Assembly: GCA_002402105.1 (NCBI GenBank)
Contig: NVVD01000001.1
Coordinates: forward strand, 148,729 to 190,480
DNA length: 41,752 nt
DNA from: Candidatus Cloacimonadota bacterium
Lineage (GTDB): Bacteria; Muiribacteriota; UBA6191
Direction of reading: 5' to 3'
Under the pieces are notes generated by a model. It saw only the letters and a program-made list of their open reading frames with translations. It did no database searches and was not told the DNA's origin. Positions 15,887 through 23,721 of this stretch are shown in pieces. A program made the translations under genes and the position numbers. Numbering within the stretch: the stretch's first letter is position 1; each line of letters starts with the position of its first letter.

Positions 15887-16390
15887 TTAATAAAATAAAG
15901 GGTTTTGTTGGGTTTCTTTGGGGTTGTCGGTTTGTAGTTGGCAGCCTGATGGATATAGGGTTAGTCTGTATTTGACGTTGTGGTGTCTTAGAAACTTTAT
16001 CATGTGAAACTCAGAGCAGTGGTAGCAGAGGGTTTTTCTTTGTAGCTCGGTGGTTTCGTGGCTTTGATTTTGTAGTTGGATAAGCGGGCAATTGATAGAC
16101 TCAATTTGATAAGAGTCTTCTTCTTCAATGATGTGAAACTCCATGCCAAAACTATGTTTTAGAAAGACTAAAAAATACTCTAAAGTATCTTGAAAACGGT
16201 TTGATTTTTTGATGATTTTAGTTTTTTTCCATTGATCTATAAAACTGTGATATTGGTAGGGGAGTTGGGTTCGCAGGCTCTCTAGTAATGGTAAAATTTC
16301 ATCTGAAAAATGTATTAAATTTTGGTATTGTGTGGCGTGGTCATCAATTTCTGGGACCATTAATTGTTGGGCATAAGCTTCTTTTTCCAT
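15887..16390 (-). CDS. Four-cysteine protein, possible metal or Fe-S sensor
   Basis: This 167-residue protein has no family I can name with certainty. The N-terminal part is helical. The C-terminal part has four cysteines: Cys101 ('INCPL'), Cys122 and Cys125 ('LCYHCSEF') and Cys150 ('YPSGCQL'), that is C-x20-C-x2-C-x24-C. The layout of 'NCP...C...C' recalls the cluster-binding C-terminal part of SufR-like regulators, but no helix-turn-helix is visible. It could bind a 4Fe-4S cluster or zinc. It is first in a two-gene unit with a flavodoxin-fold oxidoreductase and starts just after a perfect inverted repeat. No clear Shine-Dalgarno precedes the ATG. Confidence 0.65.
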   Translation of the reverse strand: MEKEAYAQQLMVPEIDDHATQYQNLIHFSDEILPLLESLRTQLPYQYHSFIDQWKKTKIIKKSNRFQDTLEYFLVFLKHSFGMEFHIIEEEDSYQIESINCPLIQLQNQSHETTELQRKTLCYHCSEFHMIKFLRHHNVKYRLTLYPSGCQLQTDNPKETQQNPLFY

Positions 16391-16398
16391 TTCATCAT

Positions 16399-16414
16399 TT
16401 TACTTTGAAGTAAA
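16399..16414. promoter_or_regulatory. Candidate operator TTTACTT-TG-AAGTAAA
   Basis: This is a perfect 7+7 inverted repeat with a two-base centre, starting nine bases upstream of the reverse-strand four-cysteine gene. A related, imperfect pair (AGTAAGTAAA at 16416-16425 and TTTACTTTACT at 16442-16452) lies next to it. Palindromes with TTACTT...AAGTAA arms are typical of HxlR/YodB-type repressors of quinone and aldehyde stress genes, which fits the genes on both sides. No HxlR-type gene is in the window. Confidence 0.5.
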
Positions 16415-16569
16415 TAGTAAGTAAAGGATAGATTTACATAATTTACTTTACTCTTTTTTATTTAAAAGATGTAGTTTATAATTAATTGCCTTAATATCTG
16501 ATATTGTGAATAAAATATTTATGATATATTAAAAAATATAGTATAAGTCGGGATGGCCTAGGAGAGTGT

Positions 16570-17388
16570 ATGAATAATCAATATAAAACTTTAAAGAATC
16601 AAGTTAAAATACCAAGCATTGGTCTTGGAGTCTATTTAATGGAGCCTGGAGATCAAACTAGATGTGCGATTCAATATGGAATTAAAGCAGGTTATACTCA
16701 CTTTGATACGGCTCAACTTTATCAAAATGAGCAAAGTGTAACCGATGCTTTAAATGGTTTAGGTATCAAAAGAGAGAACTTTTTTATTACCACAAAAATT
16801 AATCGCTTAAATCATGGATATGATAATGCAATTGAATCTTATCAGCAAAGTTTAGATGAAGCTAAATTAAAGTACTTTGATTTACTTCTTATACATTGGC
16901 CTGAAGGCCCTATTAGAAAAGAAACATGGAAAGCACTAGAGCATCTATATAGAGAAAAAAGATGTAGAGCGATTGGTGTGAGTAATTACACAATCAAACA
17001 TCTTGAAGAAATGAAAGAATATGCTGAGATATTACCTATGGTTAATCAGGTAGAGTTTCATCCATATTTATATCAAAAAAAATTATTAAATTATTGTCAA
17101 AAGAATGATATTTTACTTCAAGCATATAGCCCCTTAACTCATGGAGAAAAAATTAATGATGAGAAATTAAGTAAAATCTCTCTAAATTATAATAAAACAA
17201 ATGCTCAAATTTTAATAAAATGGGGGCTACAGCAAGGGTTAGTGGTATTGCCAAAGTCTACAAAAGAGCACCGTATTCAAGAAAACTTTGATGTCTTTGA
17301 TTTTGAAATTAATAATAATGATATGGATATTCTTAATTCTTTAAATGAGAATCTAAGAACTTGCTGGAATCCAAGTAATGTTGAGTAA
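16570..17388 (+). CDS. Aldo/keto reductase
   Basis: A cytoplasmic NADPH-dependent reductase of aldehydes and ketones, 272 residues, full length for the bacterial AKR5 type (YvgN/DkgA-like). The catalytic tetrad is visible: Asp46 and Tyr51 in 'HFDTAQLY', Lys76 in 'FITTKI' and His109 in 'LLLIHWPEGP'. Further motifs are 'AIGVSNYTIKHLEEM', 'NQVEFHPYLYQKKLL', and the NADPH-binding 'VVLPKSTKEHRIQEN'. AGGAGAGTGT precedes the ATG. It is divergent from the four-cysteine protein/oxidoreductase pair and shares the intergenic region with the candidate operator. The physiological substrate cannot be read from sequence. Confidence 0.95.
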   Translation: MNNQYKTLKNQVKIPSIGLGVYLMEPGDQTRCAIQYGIKAGYTHFDTAQLYQNEQSVTDALNGLGIKRENFFITTKINRLNHGYDNAIESYQQSLDEAKLKYFDLLLIHWPEGPIRKETWKALEHLYREKRCRAIGVSNYTIKHLEEMKEYAEILPMVNQVEFHPYLYQKKLLNYCQKNDILLQAYSPLTHGEKINDEKLSKISLNYNKTNAQILIKWGLQQGLVVLPKSTKEHRIQENFDVFDFEINNNDMDILNSLNENLRTCWNPSNVE

Positions 17389-17450
17389 TCAATTTAAATT
17401 TTGAGATAACTCTTGATGAACCGAAAACGGACAAATTTAGAACATTTTAA

Positions 17451-17472
17451 AGTTTATATGAGATAATAAACT
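17451..17472 (+). repeat. Hairpin abutting the hemX-like start codon
   Basis: AGTTTAT (17451-17457) and ATAAACT (17466-17472) are perfect complements around an eight-base loop, and the next base begins the ATG. The gene lacks an obvious Shine-Dalgarno, so the structure may matter for translation of the hem unit. At 31% GC a seven-pair stem can arise by chance. Confidence 0.35.
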
Positions 17473-18267
17473 ATGTTTTCTTTATTTTTTCTTAAAACAA
17501 CAGTGATATTATACTTTTTAACGGCAGGTATTTATTTATTTTCCTTTGTAAATAAAGATGAAAAACTAGATTTAATTGGTTCGTTTGTTTTGCAAATTGG
17601 TGTGGTTTGTCATTTAATCTCTATAGGGGATTATATAGCAAGTACTTTTGATAAAGGCTTAGCCTTAAATCACTTTCCTTTTTTAACATTGGTTTATTTT
17701 ATTGTTGCTATTGTTTATTTAATGTATAGACATAAGTACAAAATAAAATATGTAGGTTTCTTTTATCTGTTGATTCCTCTATTTTTTTTATTTTTAGGAA
17801 TATCTTCTGAATCAGGGTTTCAAAATCTTTCGACTGACTCGATTCATTTTTATTCAATATTTTCGTTTTTGGCATTATCATTGCTAACTATATCTTTTGT
17901 ATCCTCTATTTTTTATCTGACACAAAATTCTAGATTAAAAAATAAGACTTTTGATTTTTGGTTTCATCGTTTACCAGATTTAAAAACTTTGGATGGAATG
18001 ACATATGGTTCCACTTTATTAGGTTTTATGTTTTTAACGCTTTCTATTTTAAGCGGAGTAATGCATTACCATAGTAAAGGTATGAACCTATTTTCAGGAA
18101 ATGGTCATGAAGGTTTAATTTTGTTGCCATGGTTGGCATATGTTATTTATTTTCAAATTAGAGCATACCAAGGTAAATTAGGTAGGCGTTTGTCTATTAT
18201 TGCCATTTTGTCTTACTTGATACAGTTGACCGTTGTTTTTGCAATGTTTGGTTTTCATAGGTTTTAA
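17473..18267 (+). CDS. HemX-like cytochrome c assembly (CcsA/CcmC family) membrane protein
   Basis: This 264-residue protein has about eight hydrophobic membrane helices from the N-terminus on. The C-terminal part carries 'HYHSKGMNLFSGNGHEGLIL', 'LPWLAYVIYFQIRAYQGKLG' and a final helix ending 'MFGFHRF'. This is the pattern of the CcsA/CcmC-type family (HemX subgroup), including conserved histidines that may contact heme. In many bacteria this gene directly precedes hemA, as it does here (three bases apart), and in Bacillus HemX affects HemA levels. A classical tryptophan-rich WWD motif is not obvious, so a HemX-type regulatory or heme-handling role fits better than the CcsA synthetase itself. 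Confidence 0.8.
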   Translation: MFSLFFLKTTVILYFLTAGIYLFSFVNKDEKLDLIGSFVLQIGVVCHLISIGDYIASTFDKGLALNHFPFLTLVYFIVAIVYLMYRHKYKIKYVGFFYLLIPLFFLFLGISSESGFQNLSTDSIHFYSIFSFLALSLLTISFVSSIFYLTQNSRLKNKTFDFWFHRLPDLKTLDGMTYGSTLLGFMFLTLSILSGVMHYHSKGMNLFSGNGHEGLILLPWLAYVIYFQIRAYQGKLGRRLSIIAILSYLIQLTVVFAMFGFHRF

Positions 18268-18270
18268 AAT

Positions 18271-19527
18271 ATGATTTATTGCATGATAGGAATGAACCAT
18301 CACTCAGGTGGTATAGATAAATTAGACTCTCTTTTTTTTACAGAAGAAAGAAAGAATCAATTTGTCTCTGCTATTGAAGATATTTATTCTGAAGTAGTAG
18401 TCATTCAAACTTGTAATCGTTTAGAATGTTATCTTGTATCTTTAGAAGACTCAGCAGAAGAGCTAAAAAAGAGATTTATCGGACTCTTTGATTTAACTAA
18501 AAAAGAGTTTGATGAGTGGTTTTATTTAAAAAAAAATAATGATTGTATAAGGCATTTGTTAGAAGTTGTATCAAGTTTAGACTCTGTTATTATTGGTGAG
18601 AATCAAATTTTGTCACAGGTAAGAAACTCTTACTTAAGTGCCAAAGAGCTAGGTTGGACTGATAAATATTTAAATCGTCTTTTTGAACTTGCCGTAAGAG
18701 TCGGAAAACGAGTACGTACAGAAACCTCTATCTCAAGAGGTGCTGTTTCTATTTCTCAAGCATCGGTAGAGTTAGCAAAAAAAGTATTTGGAGACTTGTA
18801 CGAAAAAAAAGCTTTAATACTTGGTGCTGGTGAAATGGGACGTTTAGCTTTAAAACATTTAGTTGATGCTGGCATAAAAAAATCTTATTTAATGAACCGT
18901 ACTTTATCTAAGGCTCAAAATATTGCCCAAACTATTGATACTTGCCCATTATCATTAGATAAACTAGAAGAATGTATTTTAGAGGTTGATGTTGTGATAT
19001 CAGCGGTGAGTGCACCAGATTTTATTGTAAAAGAAGAGCACATCAGTGGCCTAATGAAAAAAAGAAAATACGAGCCTTTATTTTTTATTGATATTAGTAT
19101 GCCTCGTACTTTAGACCCAAAACTTGCAGATCATCAAGGGGTATTTCTTTTTGACATAGAAGACTTAAAAAGCGTAGTTCACCAAAACATCGAAGAAAGA
19201 AATGCTCAAAAAAGCTCTATTTATGAAATAATAGCAGAAGAAATGAAACTATTGTCACAATGGAAAAGCGAACAAAGTTTAATACCCTTAATAAAAGATA
19301 TTGAACAATGGAAAACAAAAATAGTACAAAAAGAAATAGAAAAATCGATTCATAAAATTTTAAATGCAGATGATTGTAATAAAGAAGAACTTATTAAGCG
19401 TCTTGCAGGGTCTATTGCGTCTAAGTGTACTCACTTACCTTTAAAGCTTCTTAAAGGTATCTCTCCTCAGTCATATGAGTCTAAACAGATGCAAGAGCTG
19501 ACAAAAGATATTATAAGAGTGAAATAG
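18271..19527 (+). CDS. hemA: Glutamyl-tRNA reductase HemA
   Basis: HemA makes glutamate-1-semialdehyde from Glu-tRNA(Glu), the first committed step of C5-pathway tetrapyrrole synthesis. The nucleophilic cysteine is Cys48 in 'QTCNRLECYL'. Other family motifs: 'LDSVIIGENQILSQVRNSYL', 'RVGKRVRTETSISRGAVSIS', the Rossmann 'ALILGAGEMGRLALKHL' with 'YLMNRT', and 'PLFFIDISMPRTLDPKLADH'. The C-terminal dimerisation helices are present; length 418 is normal. It is in an operon with the hemX-like gene; hemC, often next, is not here. No terminator is visible in the 150 bases that follow. Confidence 0.97.
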   Translation: MIYCMIGMNHHSGGIDKLDSLFFTEERKNQFVSAIEDIYSEVVVIQTCNRLECYLVSLEDSAEELKKRFIGLFDLTKKEFDEWFYLKKNNDCIRHLLEVVSSLDSVIIGENQILSQVRNSYLSAKELGWTDKYLNRLFELAVRVGKRVRTETSISRGAVSISQASVELAKKVFGDLYEKKALILGAGEMGRLALKHLVDAGIKKSYLMNRTLSKAQNIAQTIDTCPLSLDKLEECILEVDVVISAVSAPDFIVKEEHISGLMKKRKYEPLFFIDISMPRTLDPKLADHQGVFLFDIEDLKSVVHQNIEERNAQKSSIYEIIAEEMKLLSQWKSEQSLIPLIKDIEQWKTKIVQKEIEKSIHKILNADDCNKEELIKRLAGSIASKCTHLPLKLLKGISPQSYESKQMQELTKDIIRVK

Positions 19528-19677
19528 ATTTTTACACCAATTCTAATTTTAAGCGTACGATTCTGTGAGGGCCTAAAGAGAAAGTTCCTCTGGACTACTA
19601 GACTTCCCATAAAAACTTTATTTTTCCAAAAATTGACTTTATTGAAATAAATTTTAATATTCGGTTTGTACCTAGTT

Positions 19678-20583
19678 TTAGCTAAATGTAATATTTAATA
19701 TTTCTTCTTTTGATAAGCCAGTTAAATCAATAATGTCATTAAGAGTCATTTTTTTTGCTAAACATTTTCTAGCAATAGAATAAGAGTTGTTTTTTTTGCC
19801 TTCAGCTAATCCTTCTGCTAATCCTTCAGCTCTGCCTTTTATTATACCTTTAGCTTCTCCTTCGTTTCTAGCACAGTCAACAACATTATGAAGGTCTCTT
19901 AGAACTTTTAAACTATCTTGGTAAGCATCTTGTTCTTTTTTTGAAAAAGCTGCTATTTTAGCAACTTCAAAAAGCTTTTTGAAGATACGCTCTTGTAGCT
20001 TTTGAGGTCGATTTTCAAATTCGTGTAAATTTCTTAAAACATAGAGCCACTTTTCAAATTTAGTTTCTAATTGGTCTTCTTTTTTAGTAAATTTTGGGAG
20101 TTCTAAGTAAATATAAGAGAGTTTGTCATAAAAAACTTCTTTTTTCTTAATGTCCATGAGTTTAATTTCATGATGAAAATAGTCTTTATCGTTTTTATGC
20201 TCATCAAAAATAAATCCTAAAAGCCCAATTGTATAAACTTTAGCTAATTTAAAGTTCCATTTACCTTTTTTGGCTTGGTCTCTAATAGGAAATGTAGAGT
20301 AAAAAATTGAACGGTCTTTAAAGTAATCTTGTTTAGCCATTTGCATTTCTACAATTATTCTTTCACCGTCTTCAAGCTCACAGTAAAGATCAAAAATAGC
20401 AGAACGATCAATAAAGCCTTCTCCAAGTTGTTCACTTGTGAGATAGGTTAGATTTGTTATAGTTTTTTCTTCTTTAAGAAACAGCTGGTTAAGAAAATCA
20501 ATTAAAAGGTCTTTATTTACCTCTGTACCAAAGATTCTTTTAAATCCAAAGTCAGTAAAAGTGTTAATATATTTAGATTCCAT
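19678..20583 (-). CDS. Rpn family recombination-promoting nuclease / PD-(D/E)XK transposase-family protein
   Basis: This 301-residue protein has the family N-terminus 'FTDFGFKRIFGTEVNKDLLI', 'DFLNQLF' and the nuclease core 'RSAIFDLYCELEDGERIIVE' followed by 'MQ', where Asp and the E-x-Q form the catalytic site of the PD-(D/E)XK fold. A short tandem 'AEGLAEGLAEGK' precedes the C-terminal helix-turn-helix-like tail 'MTLNDIIDLTGLSKEEIL'. E. coli Rpn proteins are DNA endonucleases that raise recombination and are linked to phage defence; whether this one moves as an element is unknown. No terminal inverted repeats or target duplications were recognised. AGGAAG precedes the ATG. Confidence 0.88.
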   Translation of the reverse strand: MESKYINTFTDFGFKRIFGTEVNKDLLIDFLNQLFLKEEKTITNLTYLTSEQLGEGFIDRSAIFDLYCELEDGERIIVEMQMAKQDYFKDRSIFYSTFPIRDQAKKGKWNFKLAKVYTIGLLGFIFDEHKNDKDYFHHEIKLMDIKKKEVFYDKLSYIYLELPKFTKKEDQLETKFEKWLYVLRNLHEFENRPQKLQERIFKKLFEVAKIAAFSKKEQDAYQDSLKVLRDLHNVVDCARNEGEAKGIIKGRAEGLAEGLAEGKKNNSYSIARKCLAKKMTLNDIIDLTGLSKEEILNITFS

Positions 20584-20666
20584 AAAGCTTCCTGTTGTAA
20601 ATCAATTTAATTTTATCACAAATAAAATAATTATGGCTAAATTAAATTGGAAAGTCATCAGAAAAC

Positions 20667-20697
20667 AAAAAATCCTCTAAAAATTAGAGGCTTTTTT
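20667..20697. terminator. Bidirectional intrinsic terminator after the FecR gene
   Basis: CCTCTAA (20674-20680), loop AAA, TTAGAGG (20684-20690), flanked by an A-run on the left and TTTTTT on the right, so it works on either strand. It ends the reverse-strand FecR-protein transcript 18 bases after its stop and insulates the Rpn gene. Confidence 0.85.
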
Positions 20698-20714
20698 GTG
20701 GGTTTAAAGTTTAA

Positions 20715-23360
20715 TTAAAATCGGATAGGTAAAAATACCCCTTGACCATCTCTAGTCGCAGTAGCAGGATTATAATCACTTTCTCTTTTTTCTCTGTTTC
20801 GTTGTTCTTTTAATCTTTTTAACTCTTGTTGTCTAAACTGTTGGTCTAAAAAGCTCTTTTCTTTAGCAACTTGAAGTCTAAGTTCGTTTTCAATGATTTG
20901 TCTAACTAATCTGTGGTCTTTTAGATCTTTACGATTAATTTTGATTTGATAACTTTTTGAACCAAATTTTACAGGTACGATAAGCCGTCCTGATCTTAAT
21001 TTAGATTGAGAAATCATGTCTTCAAATCTAATAATAATATCAGCAATCTCAATATTTTGGATTGCTGTATTTAAATTGCTTAGCTCTGTTGGAGAAAATT
21101 GTAAAAATTGGCTATCTGAGATTGGGCTTGAACTTGGGTTGAGTGCAAATAAAGTTGTAATTGCTTGTTTTTCAAGGTTAAATGTTTGTGAATTAATGCC
21201 AGCATTGATTTGGTCAGCCTCTTTTTGTAATAGTTTAATTTCTTCTCTTTTGGTTTCTATTTCTTTAGTTGGATGTGCGATGACTTGATTAATTTGGCTT
21301 TGAATAAACTGAAATTTATCTTTTCTTTGGGTTACTTCGTCAAATAGTTGAGAGGCTAAATTTTGAGTTATGCTTGTAAGTGATGCTAGTAAAACTTGTT
21401 GCTCTTGAATAAGTTGTTCTGCTTGATCTAGTGTCTCTTGAGAAGCATTAGTTTGGCTTAATAGCTCTTTGGTGATTAAAGAGTCGTTTTTTTCTAATGT
21501 TGCAGAAGATGGAATAATTTGTAGAAGTTCGTTGAGTTTTTGTTCTACTGGAATGGTATTATCAACTGATAATTCATTTACTCTTTGATTAAAGCTGCTA
21601 ATAGCATCATTTTTTTCTTGGATGACTTGAATAACATTAGTAATATTGGCTATTCTTGCTGTTTCTTCTTCGTCTCTTTTTTCTTGAAGTCTAAGAGCTT
21701 CTTCTTCGATTGCTATTCTAGCAGCTTCTTCGGCGGCTTCTGATGCAGCAAGTGCTGCTGCTTCAGCTGCTTCTGCGGCGGCTGATTCTGCTTCTCTGGC
21801 TGCATTTGCAGCAGCTTCGATAGCAGCGGCCTCTGCTTCCGCTTCATTGGCGGTACTTTGTTCATTTTCTGGTTTTGTTATTTTTATAGCTTCTGCCTCT
21901 GCTTTTGCAGCAGCTTCCGCTTCAACTTTTGCAATTTCTGCTTTTTCAACAGCTTTGGCTTCCTCTTTTGCTACAGCTACAGCCTCAGCTTTGGCTGTTG
22001 CTTCTGCAACTGTTTTTGCTGCTGCTTCGGCTTCTGCTTTGGCTGTTGCAACTTTGGCTTCTTGTTCTGCTTTAGCCGCAGCTTGTGCTTGAGCTTGAGC
22101 TTTTGTAGCCGCTTGTGTTTGGGCTAAAGCTCTTGCTTCAGCGGCTTTTGCAACAGCTTGTGCTTTTGCAGCTAATGCTGCACTTTTTACATCATTTTTT
22201 GCTTTTGCTTCTGCAAGAGCTTTTTTAGCAGCCTCTGCTTTGGCTTGTGCTAGTTCAGTAGCTTTTTTAGCAGCTTCAACTTGAGCTTTTTCTCTAGCTC
22301 TAGCTTTTTTTGCCTTTTCTCTAGCTCTAATTCTTTCTTTTGCTTTAGCCTCAACTTTAGCTTTAGCTCTTGCTTTAGCCTGTGCAGCAGCTTTTACCTT
22401 AGCTTGTGCAGCAGCTTTAGCTCTTTTTGCTGCGGCAGCTTTTGCTTTTGCCTTTAGCTGGGCTTCACGACGTTTTTTTGCAATTGTTTTAGCTTTCTTT
22501 CTTTCAAGTGCGGCTTTTCTTTTTTTCTTGAGTTCAAGAGCCTTTTTTCTTTGTTGTTCTAGTTTTCTTTTTCTTCTTATGTCTTGTTTCTTTTTTTGAA
22601 GAGCTTCTCTTATTTTTTTAGCTCTTATGGTTGCTTTTCTTCTTTTTGCTTGGGCCCTTTTTCTAGCAGCTTTACTTGAAGCACGTTTACGAGCGTCAGA
22701 GATTTTCTTTTTAGCTTCTGATCTTGCTTGTCTAGCCACATTTTTAGCTTGGTTTGAGTTGTTGCTTGGAGTTGCAGCAGCTTTAGATCGTCTTCTAGTG
22801 ACTCTTTCAGGGTTATATACTGGTGCACCTCCACCAGATTGGTTGGCAGAGTAGCTAAAACCTTCTGTGATTGTTTCTTCGTTTCCGTCACCATCAGTTG
22901 CGTAAACTTCTCCGTCTGCTACATCAATGTCAGTAGAACCAGTTTCTGGATCATAGCTTGCACCGTATTCTGTACCACGGACACCAGCTGTAGCTGTAGG
23001 AGTTTTAATTTCAAATGACTCACCTTTTAATAATTTTTTAGCTTTAACCCATAGCCCTCCAAAAAATAAAGATATTTTTGAAGTTCTTTCGGAGTTTGCT
23101 TCTGTTTCAGGGATCAAAAAAGAGGTTTTTTCAGTGATTTTGATGAGACCTGAGCCAAATAACTCGATTGAAACTTGAGAGGCTTCTTCAACGTTGACCT
23201 TATCACCAGCTCTTAAAATTGAGCCTAGTTTTACAGGTAAGGTTTTAATACCTCGCTCAATAACAGCTCTACCTTTGATATACGCTATAGAACCCTTATC
23301 GATACTAGCATGAATTTGAAATGTAAATAGAAAAAAACTTATTAATATAATAGATCGCAT
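20715..23360 (-). CDS. Secreted FecR-domain protein with long Ala/Lys/Glu-rich region
   Basis: I chose ATG 23360 over the TTG two codons upstream because AGGAG lies 10 bases before it. A signal peptide (1-18, cut near 'QIHA/SID') is followed by a FecR/LysM-like domain (~20-150) with 'GSILRAGDKVNVEEASQVSI', 'FEIKTPTATAGVRGTEYGAS' and 'DVADGEVYATDGDGNEETIT'. Residues ~185-290 are Lys/Arg-rich helix; ~290-570 is an Ala/Lys/Glu repeat region (KAKA, AEAAAKAE), probably a long single helix or coiled coil; ~570-880 is Gln/Asn-rich coiled coil with a more ordered C-terminus. The 881-residue layout is like a stalk. The domain is a known signal-sensing or surface module, but no sigma/FecI gene lies nearby, so function is open. 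Confidence 0.85.
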   Translation of the reverse strand: MRSIILISFFLFTFQIHASIDKGSIAYIKGRAVIERGIKTLPVKLGSILRAGDKVNVEEASQVSIELFGSGLIKITEKTSFLIPETEANSERTSKISLFFGGLWVKAKKLLKGESFEIKTPTATAGVRGTEYGASYDPETGSTDIDVADGEVYATDGDGNEETITEGFSYSANQSGGGAPVYNPERVTRRRSKAAATPSNNSNQAKNVARQARSEAKKKISDARKRASSKAARKRAQAKRRKATIRAKKIREALQKKKQDIRRKRKLEQQRKKALELKKKRKAALERKKAKTIAKKRREAQLKAKAKAAAAKRAKAAAQAKVKAAAQAKARAKAKVEAKAKERIRAREKAKKARAREKAQVEAAKKATELAQAKAEAAKKALAEAKAKNDVKSAALAAKAQAVAKAAEARALAQTQAATKAQAQAQAAAKAEQEAKVATAKAEAEAAAKTVAEATAKAEAVAVAKEEAKAVEKAEIAKVEAEAAAKAEAEAIKITKPENEQSTANEAEAEAAAIEAAANAAREAESAAAEAAEAAALAASEAAEEAARIAIEEEALRLQEKRDEEETARIANITNVIQVIQEKNDAISSFNQRVNELSVDNTIPVEQKLNELLQIIPSSATLEKNDSLITKELLSQTNASQETLDQAEQLIQEQQVLLASLTSITQNLASQLFDEVTQRKDKFQFIQSQINQVIAHPTKEIETKREEIKLLQKEADQINAGINSQTFNLEKQAITTLFALNPSSSPISDSQFLQFSPTELSNLNTAIQNIEIADIIIRFEDMISQSKLRSGRLIVPVKFGSKSYQIKINRKDLKDHRLVRQIIENELRLQVAKEKSFLDQQFRQQELKRLKEQRNREKRESDYNPATATRDGQGVFLPIRF

Positions 23361-23721
23361 GACCAAATAACTCCTAAAAGTTAAATCGATTATTGTTTGT
23401 CTAATTTGATAAAAAAATTAGCAAACACCCCCAATAATAGCCTATTTTATAGACTAACTTTAAAAGTATAACATCTTGATTTGAAAATGTGTAATTTAAA
23501 TGTAAAAGAAACAATTATTTTTTGAAATAAAAGAGATGCTTATTTTACCCTTAAGTTAAATCTATAAATAGTTGCTTATAGATTTTTTTTGAAAAACTAA
23601 CATATTTATCGCAGATTTTTGTCCTTAATGATGTTTTCATGTACAATTCGATTATATTTTTTTCAGATAAAAATTAAATACTAAAAGATTTTAATCTTAA
23701 AGTTGATCAGAAAGGGAGCTA
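23361..23721. other. Gene-free divergent region between the FecR gene and xdhA
   Basis: There are 361 bases without a gene between two divergent starts. It holds the FecR ribosome-binding site (AGGAG on the reverse strand at 23371-23375), AT-rich leader sequence, a terminator-like hairpin at 23558-23590, and the xdhA Shine-Dalgarno (AAGGGAG) near its right end. No tRNA or open frame of meaningful length was seen. Clear sigma-70 boxes could not be assigned by eye. Confidence 0.6.
23558..23590 (+). terminator. Terminator-like hairpin in the xdh leader
   Basis: AAATCTATAA (23558-23567), an eight-base loop, TTATAGATTT (23576-23585) and five more T residues: ten pairs plus a T-run. No annotated gene ends upstream on this strand, so it could close a small RNA, act as an attenuator in the xdh leader, or be a chance structure in AT-rich DNA. 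Confidence 0.5.

Noticed and set aside
16504..16530. TTGTGA/TATATT as a promoter of the aldo/keto reductase
   Set aside because: The spacer is only 15 bases and many TATA-like runs lie nearby, so no single promoter can be chosen.
19528..19677. Possible RNA gene between hemA and the Rpn gene
   Set aside because: Only short GAGG/CCTC complementarity was seen; no tRNA, tmRNA or other known fold could be drawn.
21847..22127. Forward-strand frames inside the FecR-protein gene (Ala/Ser-rich and Phe/Cys-rich)
   Set aside because: They are by-products of the repetitive Ala/Lys codons of the reverse-strand gene.
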